From: a bacterium | Lineage (GTDB): Bacteria; Myxococcota_A; UBA9160; SZUA-336 | Reading direction: 5' to 3' | NCBI GenBank assembly: GCA_024226335.1 | Contig: JAAELY010000421.1 | Span: 1 to 36,850, forward strand | Length of the DNA stretch: 36,850 nt | Shown here: piece after piece, positions 1 through 8,013 of the stretch | Position numbering within the stretch: position 1 is the stretch's first letter | How the letters are laid out: the number at the start of each line of letters is the position of its first letter | Made by a program: the position numbers and the translations under genes | Notes under the pieces: model-generated | Told to the model about the DNA's origin: nothing | The model's input: only the letters and a program-made list of their open reading frames with translations | Databases searched by the model: none

Positions 1-1
1 A

Positions 2-823
2 CCCGAAGAAATTCAACCCGAAGACTGGGAAGCCGAAGCATTCAACCAGGTTCCCGAATCAGAGAACCGCATCCATTCCGACGACACCGCCCGGCGCTTT
101 GGCTTCAAAGGAGGCCTGGTACCGGGCGTCACGGTCAGCGCCTACCTCTGCCATCCGGCGATCCAAGCCTGGGGCCGCGAATGGATCGAACGCGGGAGCG
201 CCCGAGTCGTGGTCCACACTCCGCTCTACGACCATTCGAATTTTCGCGTCGAGATTCGCAACCGATCCGCGCGCAGCTACGACGCGGATCTAATAGACAG
301 CGAGAACCGACACTGTGCGGAGTGCAGTGCCGAACTCCCCGATCACGCGCCGGCTTCAGCAGAAATGCGCGGCGACCCTCGAGCCGATCAAGATGGGGAC
401 CGACCTCTCGCATCCAGGGATGTCATGGAGTCGCTGCGGAAGAGCGGAATGCGAGCAATGCCGGCCCGCTGGAGTCCGGACTCGGCAATGCTGAGCTATC
501 TCCGCGATCCCGCGCAGATGCCCGAGCTGTTTCGTCCGAACGGGGGGGGATTCGCAAATCCGGCCTTCGTACTCGGCCTTACCAACTGGGCGCTGGCCGC
601 AAACGTGCGCATGCCGGCCTGGTTGCACTTGCAGACGCACTCCCAGAATTACGGATCGATTCCCCCGGAAAGCGAACTGCTAGTGGAGTCAGAGATCGTC
701 GACCTGTTCGCAAAAAGGGGGCACGAGTTCGTGGACCTCGACGTCGTCACGTATCTTCAACCCGAGGACCGGGCCGTAACAAAGACACGGCTTCGTGCGA
801 TCTATCAGCTTCGAAGCAGCTGA
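2..823 (+). CDS. MaoC-like double-hotdog protein (5' end outside window)
   Basis: The frame is open from the first base, so the gene starts upstream of the window; about 273 residues are visible. Near the start, the stretch ENRIHSDDTARRFGFKGG followed by LVPGVTVSAYL resembles the active-site helix of MaoC/FAS1-type hotdog dehydratases. The second half (FANPAFVLGLTNWAL, then the beta-rich tail ending LRAIYQLRSS) looks like a second hotdog repeat, giving the double-hotdog layout of hydratase-type proteins. Likely role, by family only: reversible hydration of an enoyl-CoA or a related acyl thioesterase-like reaction. A run of eight G at 542-549 is in frame (Asn-Gly-Gly-Gly). The stop lies 18 bp from the end of the converging kinase remnant. 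Substrate cannot be read from the sequence. Confidence 0.72.
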   Translation, partial: PEEIQPEDWEAEAFNQVPESENRIHSDDTARRFGFKGGLVPGVTVSAYLCHPAIQAWGREWIERGSARVVVHTPLYDHSNFRVEIRNRSARSYDADLIDSENRHCAECSAELPDHAPASAEMRGDPRADQDGDRPLASRDVMESLRKSGMRAMPARWSPDSAMLSYLRDPAQMPELFRPNGGGFANPAFVLGLTNWALAANVRMPAWLHLQTHSQNYGSIPPESELLVESEIVDLFAKRGHEFVDLDVVTYLQPEDRAVTKTRLRAIYQLRSS

Positions 824-841
824 CCAACCCCGAACGAGCTT

Positions 842-2036
842 TCAGGAGAACTTCACCGGGGCCGCTTCGATCTGCCGCAGCGGGAGCCGGAAAGTGAAGA
901 TGGCGCTCTCCCCAACTGCACCTTGAGCCGCAATATCTCCACCGTGCCCGCCCACGATGCGGGCAACGTTGGCCAACCCGGTCCCGGTCCCAGAGTACTC
1001 GGAGCGTGTATGCAAGCGTTGGAAGATCGTGCGAGGCGATGTAGGCAAACTGTTCCAGCTCCGCGTTGGAGCGAGCGAGGTCCCGAGCGCGAGTTCCGAG
1101 CGCCGTCTCGATGCGCCTCCGACGCGCAATCTCGTGAGTCAGACCGTCGATCACCTCCCGCTCGTGCTCGTAGGCCTGAACGTAGTGCAGCATGAGCCCG
1201 GCCATGGGTACCAGATAGGCCACGCTTTTTGGCGTGTGCGCGATGTTGAAGTAGTTGTCGAAAAGCTGACTGGAGCCCAGGGCCATGTACAGTTGAGTTG
1301 CCAGCTCCGGAATCAGACAGATCAAGAACGCGTGGCTGAAGAGGGACGGTTCGCGACGGTAAGAACGCCAGAACACGTACGCAGCCGCGGCACAGATGGG
1401 GATCGGCGGGATGTCGTAGGGTCGGGTGATCAGAGAGCCGGGAAACTGCGTTTCGGGTAGAGATGCAGTCGTAGCTGCTCACTGGATGATCAAGTAGGCG
1501 CTGAGCCCGAACGCGGCACCGACCAAGATGATCTGACGCGCCCCCCCTGCAGGCTACGCGAGCGCCTCCATGTAACGAGCACGACACCCGAAATCAGGAG
1601 TAGCGCATTGAAGAAGCGGCAGATTGCCCAGGTGAACGGGACTAGGTTGGCGTTGTCGGCACTGCCTTCAAGCAGGCGTGTGGCCGCAAGAGTATGGAGA
1701 GCATCCGTGCACCCGGCAAAGAACAGAGCGAGGCCGACGATCGGCGTCGCAATGTCTCGACTGGCGCGAAAAATGCGAGAAGGCCAGGATGCAGGTGAAG
1801 ATCGCAACAGAAAAAGCGCTCCACTCGAGCACCACATGAAGAAAACTACCCGCCAACGACCGATGGAGGGAGTCGACCAGGTCGGCCTTCGCAAGCCCGG
1901 CGAAATTCGCCGCATCGAGAGATACCGATTGCGAGGCGAAACTGATCCCGAGTTGATTCAAAAACACCGGCAGGATGCAGACCAGCACGACTACCCAGAC
2001 GAGATATTCGGGTAGTCTCGTACCTTTCTGGCCCAT
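842..2036 (-). pseudogene. Broken membrane histidine kinase (MASE-type sensor, internal deletion)
   Basis: Reading from 2036 downward, pieces in two frames line up as one kinase. An N-terminal multi-helix sensor region (FLNQLGISFASQSVS, then HVVLEWSAFSVAIFT) moves to a second frame at the A5 run 1769-1773 and continues as IATPIVGLALFFAGC and PFTWAICRFFNALLL. It returns to the first frame at the C7 run 1541-1547, meets a TGA at 1479-1481, and continues through TRPYDIPPIPICAAAAYVFW to a coiled coil and the H-box end, [11 protein letters not shown]. The next codons, in another frame, are [19 protein letters not shown] followed by HGGDIAA, which is the F/G2 end of an HATPase domain. The rest of HisKA and the N and G1 boxes are missing. 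Two indels, one stop and one deletion mean no working kinase. It follows the response regulator by about 45 bp with its own Shine-Dalgarno (GGGAG), so they were once an operon. Confidence 0.85.
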
Positions 2037-2055
2037 CAAGTGCGCTTCTCCCGGA

Positions 2056-2065
2056 GGGGGGGGGG
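2056..2065. repeat. G10 homopolymer between response regulator and kinase remnant
   Basis: Ten consecutive G on the plus strand lie in the short gap between the response-regulator stop and the old kinase start. A tract this long is slippage-prone. It sits about 20 bp upstream of the kinase start, so length changes could alter spacing but not reading frame. Confidence 0.7.
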
Positions 2066-2081
2066 AAGATTCAGAAGTGGA

Positions 2082-2546
2082 TCAGTGAAGGCCGTTGCTA
2101 TTGGGCAGGGTGGCTGTGTTGAACCAATAGCCACCCAGCGTGTTGGCGAGTTCGATCAGACTCTGAAAACTCGAAGGCTTCGTCAGGTAGGTACTCGCGC
2201 CACCTTCGTAACACTTCTTGATGTCATCTGGATTGCTCGAGGTCGTGAGGATGAGGACGGGAATCCGGCACAGATCGGGATTTTCCTTGATGGCCCGCAG
2301 GGCTGTGCGGCCGTCCATCTTCGGCATATTGAGGTCGAGCAGGATCAGACGCGGACGGGGGGCGGCATCCTCTCCGCAATACTCACCCTCGCGACGCAGA
2401 TAGGCCATGAGATCTTCGCCGTTGCATACAAAACGCATATCGACGTCGAAATCAGATTCGCCGAAGGCTTCACGAACGAGCAACTGATCGTCGGCATCGT
2501 CTTCAGCCATCAAGAGCGTCGGTTTCTGATTCTGCATTCCGCTCAT
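2082..2546 (-). CDS. Single-domain response regulator (Rcp1/CheY type)
   Basis: A stand-alone receiver domain of about 154 residues. From the chosen start it shows the acidic pocket (AEDDADD, near residues 14-20), the phospho-acceptor Asp in LILLDLNMPKMDG (about D71), the switch Thr in LILTTSSNP, and the conserved Lys in LTKPSS (about K123). No output domain follows. The insert between beta3 and alpha3 (REGEYCGEDAAPRP) is typical of Rcp1-like regulators paired with phytochrome or membrane kinases. I chose ATG 2546 because GGAG lies six bases upstream; an in-frame ATG at 2567 would add seven residues. Its kinase partner is the broken gene directly downstream, so it is now an orphan or works with an unlinked kinase. 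Confidence 0.9.
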   Translation of the reverse strand: MSGMQNQKPTLLMAEDDADDQLLVREAFGESDFDVDMRFVCNGEDLMAYLRREGEYCGEDAAPRPRLILLDLNMPKMDGRTALRAIKENPDLCRIPVLILTTSSNPDDIKKCYEGGASTYLTKPSSFQSLIELANTLGGYWFNTATLPNSNGLH

Positions 2547-2932
2547 CCAAGTCTCCGATTGAACCATTCGGTAGCCTTCTTGACATTCTTTAGGCGGACT
2601 GTCGCTTGTTGACTCCGCTCGTGCATCGATGTCGCGTAGAGGGACTTCTCCAACTCGACACGCGCGTAGTCCACTCGCAGTGGGAATTCCGAAAACAGGG
2701 AAGGGATTCTAGTGACCCGAATTGGATGTGCAGAATGCATCAAGCCTGGAAATGCACACAATAAGCCCCATTCGGCCAGTTGCAGACGGACGCAGCGACG
2801 GCCGGAGGACCTGCACGTTGCGCGTCCGGCCTGGCGCTATAGTTCACAGGTAGCGCCACCGATGGACATCTGCAGCACGGGAAGACACCTCATGGACGAG
2901 TACCGACACCGTCGCCATAGCGGAGGCTCGCC
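2547..2932. other. Divergent intergenic region between two receiver genes
   Basis: About 386 bp separate the minus-strand response regulator from the plus-strand receiver gene, so promoters for both are expected here. I see no convincing -10/-35 pair, operator palindrome or RNA gene. A 72-codon minus-strand frame overlaps this stretch but has no recognisable protein character. Confidence 0.5.
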
Positions 2933-3361
2933 ATGCAAATTCCCCTGATGTTCAACCCGACCCATCCGGCCAGTCAATCTAGCTTCGAGTTCTACGCGCC
3001 CGGCCGTCCAGAAATCCTGCTCGCCGAGGACGACGACGACATCGCGCAGGCGCTAGGCATCGTGCTCGGCCGGACGTTCAATGTGACGACCGAGAACTGT
3101 GGACGCGACGCGTTGCGAACCTATGAAATCGCACCACCGGATCTCCTGCTACTCGACTACCAGTTGCCCGATATGAACGGTTTGCGTTTGTTCGAGTCGA
3201 TCCGACGGCGCACGGGTGCATGTCCCCCGATCGTGATGATCTCGGCGTTCCCGAGCCGGCGCGAGGACCTGCTTTCCGCGGGGGTCGATTGTTTCCTGGA
3301 AAAGCCCTTCGAGACCCGGGACCTGGTATGGGCGATCGAGCAGGCCTTGCACCGCCACTAA
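2933..3361 (+). CDS. Stand-alone receiver-domain protein
   Basis: 142 residues. After a roughly 24-residue N-terminal extension, a full receiver domain follows: acidic pocket LLAEDDDDIAQA (E32, D33, D34), phospho-acceptor D75 in LLLLDYQLPDMNG, switch Ser in VMISAF (S104) and Lys in FLEKPF (K124). No DNA-binding or enzymatic output domain is present, so it should act by protein-protein contact. GGAGG six bases before the ATG supports the start. It is monocistronic, with no kinase next to it and a hydrolase pseudogene converging on its 3' end. Its cognate kinase is unknown. Confidence 0.9.
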   Translation: MQIPLMFNPTHPASQSSFEFYAPGRPEILLAEDDDDIAQALGIVLGRTFNVTTENCGRDALRTYEIAPPDLLLLDYQLPDMNGLRLFESIRRRTGACPPIVMISAFPSRREDLLSAGVDCFLEKPFETRDLVWAIEQALHRH

Positions 3362-3406
3362 CCAGGAGGCCGGTGAAGACGCCGGAGAACCCGGAGCGGT
3401 TCAGCT

Positions 3407-3958
3407 TCAACGCCCGAGTTCGAGCGCTAGATCTGACAGCTTGATCGCGCGGAGGAGGAACCAGCTGCGCGATGTTCGTCTGCTCGGCACGGGGAATACC
3501 CAGAACCCGCAGTAGACCCAGCGGCTGCGTGATGTGCCGCTCGACGAAGTCGCAATAGTCGAGACCGCCGAACCGTACAACACGGCGCTCGGAAATCCGC
3601 AGGTCATCAGCAAAACCTGTTCGACGCTGACCGCCTGCTTGCCGTTGGCTCCAAACTCGGGGATGTAGTCGACGACCGGACGACTGACATCGAGCAGACC
3701 GTCGCCGATCAAGAGCCAGATTGCAGATGCCACGATTGGCTTGGTGGCCGATGCGATGCTGAAGCGGGTCTTCGCATCTGCGGTTCCGAAGGATTCCGTC
3801 CAGATGATCTCGGAGTTCAGCGCCACGGCAACCTGGCAGGCCCTCAAGCCGGCGGAGATTTCCTGCGCGACCGCGTCGCGCAATCTCGCCGTATCGAAGC
3901 CGTCGGTCACGATCGACTCGAACCCGCCATGAATCCCCTCCGGGGAGCGCCGTATCAC
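3407..3958 (-). pseudogene. Beta-lactamase-family serine hydrolase remnant
   Basis: The N-terminal half is intact and class-C/esterase-like: VAVALNSEIIWTESFG, then FSIASATKPIVASAIW containing the S-x-x-K catalytic motif (SATK), GLLDVSRPVVDYIPEFG, and VEQVLLMTCGFPSA (the usual LLTHTSG region). Immediately after, around 3572-3590, homology moves to another frame (GGLDYCDFVERHITQPLGL, then VLGIPRAEQTNIAQLV). The segment that normally carries the YxN-type motif is missing, and the C-terminal third is also gone. This is therefore an internal deletion with a frameshift plus a 3' truncation, not one polymorphic error. The start is a GTG. It faces and almost touches the receiver gene, next to another decayed gene, and is most likely non-functional. 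Confidence 0.82.
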
Positions 3959-3990
3959 AACGAAACTCGTTGTCCGGGTATGATGGGTGG

Positions 3991-4842
3991 ATGGGAAAAC
4001 TCGACGGAAAGATCGCAGTCGTCACCGGCGCAAGCCGGGGCATTGGTCAGGAAATTGCCACGCTATTCGCCGCGGAGGGTGCCCGAGTCGCCTGCCTGGC
4101 TCGGACGGTCGACGAGGGAGATCACAAACTCTTCGAAGGCTCAGTCAATCGGACCGTCGAGCAGATTCGTACGGCGGGAGGCGAAGCATTCCCGGTCGCC
4201 TGCGATGTTTCAACCTACGAGAACTGTGAGGCGGCCATCCGAGATGTGCGCCAGGCCCTCGGACCGATCGACGTCCTGGTGAACAACGCCGCCCTGACCT
4301 ACTTCCTTCCAATTGCCCAGTTCTCGATCAGCAAGTGGCAGCGCTCGCTGGCGGTGAACTTCAATGGACCCTTCTATCTGTCCCAACTCGTGCTCGAGGA
4401 CATGATTCCGCGCAAGACGGGAGCGATCGTAAACATCTCGAGCGGCGCGGCGATTGGACCCGGCCGGGCTCCGTACGACGAGAAGACACGGGCCATCCGC
4501 GGCGGCACACTTTACGGCGCAGAGAAGGCGGCTCTCGAGCGCTTCACGCAAGGACTGGCTGCCGAGGTCTACGACGACGGCATCTCCGTCACCTGCGTGA
4601 GCCCTTCGATGATCGTCGCAACGCCTGGCGTCGAGCACCACCAGCTGCTGCGCGGTCGCGAGAACATGGCCGAGCCAAGCGAGTTCATGGCGCGATCCGC
4701 TCTGCTGCTCGCCACTGAACCGCTTTCCAAGGTGAGTGGGCGCGTCACCTACAGTCAGGAAATCCTGCTCGAGTTCGGCTGGATCGAGGCCGGCCACGGG
4801 ATCGGCATCGAAGGAAAGGGCTCGGGCTTCTCCGAGATCTGA
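3991..4842 (+). CDS. SDR-family oxidoreductase
   Basis: 283 residues, a classical short-chain dehydrogenase. The Rossmann motif TGASRGIG is at residues 12-19, NNAA at 98-101, catalytic Ser in NISSGAA (about 151-152), and Y175-x-x-x-K179 in LYGAEKAAL. Arg at position 16 and no acidic residue at the end of beta2 (ARVACLART) suggest NADP(H) preference; that is inference. A 30-residue insert before the catalytic Tyr (GPGRAPYDEKTRAIRG) is shared with SDRs annotated around acyl-CoA or steroid metabolism. The ATG at 3991 fits the fold start; an in-frame TTG at 3970 would add seven residues. Substrate unknown. It is followed after 211 bp by a desaturase on the same strand. Confidence 0.88.
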   Translation: MGKLDGKIAVVTGASRGIGQEIATLFAAEGARVACLARTVDEGDHKLFEGSVNRTVEQIRTAGGEAFPVACDVSTYENCEAAIRDVRQALGPIDVLVNNAALTYFLPIAQFSISKWQRSLAVNFNGPFYLSQLVLEDMIPRKTGAIVNISSGAAIGPGRAPYDEKTRAIRGGTLYGAEKAALERFTQGLAAEVYDDGISVTCVSPSMIVATPGVEHHQLLRGRENMAEPSEFMARSALLLATEPLSKVSGRVTYSQEILLEFGWIEAGHGIGIEGKGSGFSEI

Positions 4843-5053
4843 GTGCCGCGGCACCGGTGCTCGAGAGAGGCCGGAGGCTCGCTCGCAGCGATGGACTTCC
4901 CACACGCCACTGACCCGCCTTGCCCTGACCCGACCTGAAGTCGGGCCATTTGCAAAACTTCTGTTTCGAACGCAGTGGACCTCTTGATCGGTTCGCTGGC
5001 GATTCACATGCTTTGCGCCTACTACGGTCGCCAACCTCTCCAGGAGTGAAAGC

Positions 5054-5935
5054 ATGTTGAAGGCGCTACTGACTCGCTACGAGCGCGCTCCCGATGAACG
5101 GGTCAACTGGCTCGCAAGCATTCCCTTCATTCTCATACATGTCCTTCCGCTCGCCGCGATCTGGACAGGCGTCACGCGCTTCGACCTGCTGCTCTGTGCC
5201 GGATTGTTTGCGGCCAAGATGTTCTTCATCACTGCGGGGTATCACCGCTATTTCTCGCACCGGGCCTTCAAGACGACTCGCCTCGTGCAGTTCCTGCTGG
5301 CCTTCGGCGGCGGGATGGCGGCGCAGAAAGGCGCCCTCTGGTGGGGAGCGCACCACCGGCACCATCACCGCTTCTCGGATCAACCCGACGACATCCACTC
5401 GCCGATGAAGGGCTTCTGGTGGAGTCACATCGGCTGGATCACCTGTGATCGCTACGGCAACACCAACTACGACGACATCAAGGATCTGGCGCGCTACCCA
5501 GAACTGCGTTTCTTGAACCAATACCACTGGATTCCACCGATCGCGCTCGGACTCTTCTGCTTTCTGGTCGGCGGCTGGAGCGGACTGTGGATCGGGTTCT
5601 TCCTATCGACGGTACTGACCTATCACACGACGTTCCTGATCAATTCCGCTACGCATCTCTTTGGCCGGCGTCGCTACGCGCTGAACGACACGAGCCGAAA
5701 CTCCCTCCTGATGGCCCTGGTCACTTTCGGTGAGGGCTGGCATAACAACCACCATCACTACCAGGCTTCAGCAAATATGGGCTTCTTCTGGTGGGAGATC
5801 GACATCTCCTACTACGCACTCCGATTCTTGAGCCTGTTCGGGGTGGTCTGGGACCTGCGCACTCCGCCGGAAACGGCGCTGGAGGCAAACCGGGTCACAG
5901 AAGGCAATCCCGACGTCGGGATGCTCCTGCACTAG
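5054..5935 (+). CDS. Fatty acyl-CoA delta-9-type desaturase
   Basis: 293 residues with the full set of membrane desaturase histidine boxes: HRYFSH (64-69), HHRHHH (100-105) and HNNHHH (230-235), between hydrophobic stretches at roughly 20-60, 75-95 and 160-195. This is the stearoyl-CoA desaturase type, a di-iron inner-membrane enzyme that uses O2 and an electron donor to put a cis double bond into a saturated acyl chain. AGGAG lies nine bases before the ATG. No electron-donor gene is fused or adjacent. It converges with the Rieske oxygenase gene over a 22-bp gap. Length is normal for bacterial members (about 290-330). Confidence 0.93.
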   Translation: MLKALLTRYERAPDERVNWLASIPFILIHVLPLAAIWTGVTRFDLLLCAGLFAAKMFFITAGYHRYFSHRAFKTTRLVQFLLAFGGGMAAQKGALWWGAHHRHHHRFSDQPDDIHSPMKGFWWSHIGWITCDRYGNTNYDDIKDLARYPELRFLNQYHWIPPIALGLFCFLVGGWSGLWIGFFLSTVLTYHTTFLINSATHLFGRRRYALNDTSRNSLLMALVTFGEGWHNNHHHYQASANMGFFWWEIDISYYALRFLSLFGVVWDLRTPPETALEANRVTEGNPDVGMLLH

Positions 5936-5957
5936 ACCGGCTTCTCAGTGGATCGTG

Positions 5958-6914
5958 TTAGCGGGGCGAGTAGAACTGCTGGGTCCAGCGCCGGAATGCG
6001 GCCAGCGCCGCGTCGGCGTCGCTGAATACGGGCCGGTTGCGAAAGATCATATTCGACCAGATCTGCATATCGTCCAGCACGCCCTTCGTAAAACCATCCA
6101 TCAGATCTTCGCCGCCGATATCGACGAAGTTCCGGGTCGTGGACAGGACCCAACGCGTGATCGTGTTGTTCTCGTCGACCGGCGAGGTCGATGAGAACAT
6201 GTACATGCCAATTCCGGGAATGCCGTCCACATACACGGCTGAGGTTCCCAGTCCCCAGGTATCCCGCACGAGTTTCGTCTTGACGATCGAACCGTCGCGC
6301 CCGGTGTGTTCGACGTCGCTCGTGGCGCGAAAGAAGTGCCCATCCTCGCTGTAGTCGACCTCCGTCGGAGGCGGACTGGCCATTCCGTGGACGAACTGAA
6401 AATGCACCGGGTCGCAGTTGTTCTCGGCCAGGGCCTGCATGTGCACGGGGACTTCAAGGTCGAAGTACCTGGGCTCGCACCATTCGGGATCCTCGAACTG
6501 CGAGATCGTCGGCACCTGCCACGAGGGTTGCTTGTCCTCGGCATGATGCCAGACGAAGATCATGAGGTTCTTCTCATCCACCTGCCAAGGACGCTGGCAG
6601 GCCTTTGTGGGAATGTTTTTCGCGTAGGGAATGACGGTGGCCGCGCCAGTTTCGCCGTCGAACTGCCAGGCGTGGAAGGGACAGCGGACATTGTCTCCTA
6701 CGACTCTTCCCCCCTCACCGAGATGAGCCCCCAGATGGGCGCAATAAGCGTCAAGCACGCGAGCTTTTCCGGAGCGCGTGCGGAAGAGCACGAGTTCCTC
6801 GTCGAAGTAGCGCACCCGCTTCACTTCGCCGATGGCTAGATCACGACTCCAGGCGACTGCAAACCAGCCGTTTGGAATTCCAGGGGTCTGATGACCTTCA
6901 CGTTGTCGACTCAT
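5958..6914 (-). CDS. Rieske non-heme iron oxygenase, large subunit (KshA/DAF-36-like)
   Basis: 318 residues. The N-terminal Rieske domain has C58-x-H60 and C78-x2-H81 (AYCAHLGAHLG ... VRCPFHAW), binding a [2Fe-2S] cluster. The catalytic domain has the mononuclear iron site D168-x2-H171-x4-H176 in NNCDPVHFQFVHG. The opening GWFAVAWSRDLAIGEVKRV and the overall length resemble 3-ketosteroid 9-alpha-hydroxylase and cholesterol 7-desaturase-type oxygenases, so a sterol or other bulky hydrophobic substrate is plausible but not shown. GGAGG five bases upstream fixes the ATG. It is last in a three-gene minus-strand run with the ferritin-like and COQ4-like genes. No dedicated reductase is adjacent. 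Confidence 0.92.
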   Translation of the reverse strand: MSRQREGHQTPGIPNGWFAVAWSRDLAIGEVKRVRYFDEELVLFRTRSGKARVLDAYCAHLGAHLGEGGRVVGDNVRCPFHAWQFDGETGAATVIPYAKNIPTKACQRPWQVDEKNLMIFVWHHAEDKQPSWQVPTISQFEDPEWCEPRYFDLEVPVHMQALAENNCDPVHFQFVHGMASPPPTEVDYSEDGHFFRATSDVEHTGRDGSIVKTKLVRDTWGLGTSAVYVDGIPGIGMYMFSSTSPVDENNTITRWVLSTTRNFVDIGGEDLMDGFTKGVLDDMQIWSNMIFRNRPVFSDADAALAAFRRWTQQFYSPR

Positions 6915-6965
6915 GAGTTCCTCCGTGGGAGACGCGAGTGATCGAGCCCCATTCTCTCGGGTTCT

Positions 6966-7985
6966 TCAGGCTTCCAGTGTTTTGAAACGCTCGAGAATGC
7001 GGACGCCATTGGGATGCTCCAGAATTCGCCCGTGGATGGCCTTGCGTTGATCGTCGATCTGGAGCTTCGGTGCCTCGACCAGCACGAAATGGGTAATGGT
7101 CCGAAACAGGCGATCGATGATCTCGGCACCCTTCACGGTACCGCCGCCGACGCTCTTGAAGGTGATCGAACGCAGTTCTCCCAGGTTCGCTCGTAACGAA
7201 GTGACATGAATGACCTCGTCCTGGCGAATGCGCTCGATGATCTGCGCGGCTTCCTCCGCCTGAGCGCGCCGGTCTGAAAACAGCTCGGTAGTCCGCAAGA
7301 TGCGCTGATTGAAGCTGAACAGACTCTCCGCACCGTACTCGATCATGAGCAGATTCATCATGAACAGGATGAGCCGCTCACATTCCTCGGGAATCTCCGG
7401 GGCCAGACGCTTTTCCGCGTCGGGCCGTCCGAGAAACTCCGGAGCCGTCGCCATCGGGAAGTCCTTGGGACCGAAGGCGAGATCGCGCACGACGAACCAC
7501 ATGACATCGTGAGCGCCGATGCTATTGCCGGGCTCTCCGCCCTCATCCACTCCATGGGACTTGAGCATGCCCTTGTTCAGATGCCCGATTCCCATCTCAG
7601 AAATATCCTCGACGATGATCTCCTGCAGATCCGGGAAACTCATTTCGGCAAGGACGCGACCGCGCGCCTCGAGCAACCCGGTAATCGTGAGGGAGTCCCA
7701 GAACACCCGCTCGACACCCTCTCGCAACAAGAGCTTCATCTGCTCTTCGCTCGGGTAGCGCTCTCGTTCAACGATGGCCGGATCAACGGGGATGATTTCG
7801 TTTCCGCGCTCGCGAAGCGCCGCGGTCCATGCGTCGACGGCGCCCAGGCGCACGCGTGTGCGGGGCGAGAGGTAATTCCCCTGCGCGTCGAATCCCCCGT
7901 GTACGCGCTCGCCACCCACAACGTGCTCCCGCGCGTAATCGTGGTGACTCATGATTTCGCTCTCGCTGTAGACGAGTTGCTTCAT
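6966..7985 (-). CDS. Putative ferritin-like di-iron protein of unknown function
   Basis: 339 residues with no family I can name. The C-terminal half is helical and carries spaced carboxylates and a histidine in a ferritin-like pattern: PEECERLILFMMNLLMIEYG (E200, E201, E203, E216, E220) and, about 40 residues later, RIRQDEVIHVTSL with an E257-x-x-H260 pair. An earlier helix, EDISEMGIGHLNKG, offers E126, E130 and H135. The N-terminal 60 residues (MSHHDYAREHVVGGERVHGG) are polar and His-rich. A di-iron oxygenase or oxidase role would suit its neighbours, a Rieske oxygenase 51 bp downstream and a COQ4-like protein 28 bp upstream, but the fold assignment is inference. AGAGAGG five bases before the ATG supports the start. 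Confidence 0.6.
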   Translation of the reverse strand: MKQLVYSESEIMSHHDYAREHVVGGERVHGGFDAQGNYLSPRTRVRLGAVDAWTAALRERGNEIIPVDPAIVERERYPSEEQMKLLLREGVERVFWDSLTITGLLEARGRVLAEMSFPDLQEIIVEDISEMGIGHLNKGMLKSHGVDEGGEPGNSIGAHDVMWFVVRDLAFGPKDFPMATAPEFLGRPDAEKRLAPEIPEECERLILFMMNLLMIEYGAESLFSFNQRILRTTELFSDRRAQAEEAAQIIERIRQDEVIHVTSLRANLGELRSITFKSVGGGTVKGAEIIDRLFRTITHFVLVEAPKLQIDDQRKAIHGRILEHPNGVRILERFKTLEA

Positions 7986-8013
7986 ATCGACCTCTCTTGT
8001 CTAGAGCCCTTGG

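Noticed and set aside
1541-1773. Explaining the kinase frameshifts as plain sequencing errors
   Set aside because: Homopolymer indels alone could be errors, but a separate stop codon and a large domain deletion in the same gene make true decay more likely.
2543-2761. 72-codon minus-strand frame upstream of the first response regulator
   Set aside because: It overlaps the regulator start, has no family resemblance and no clear start signal.
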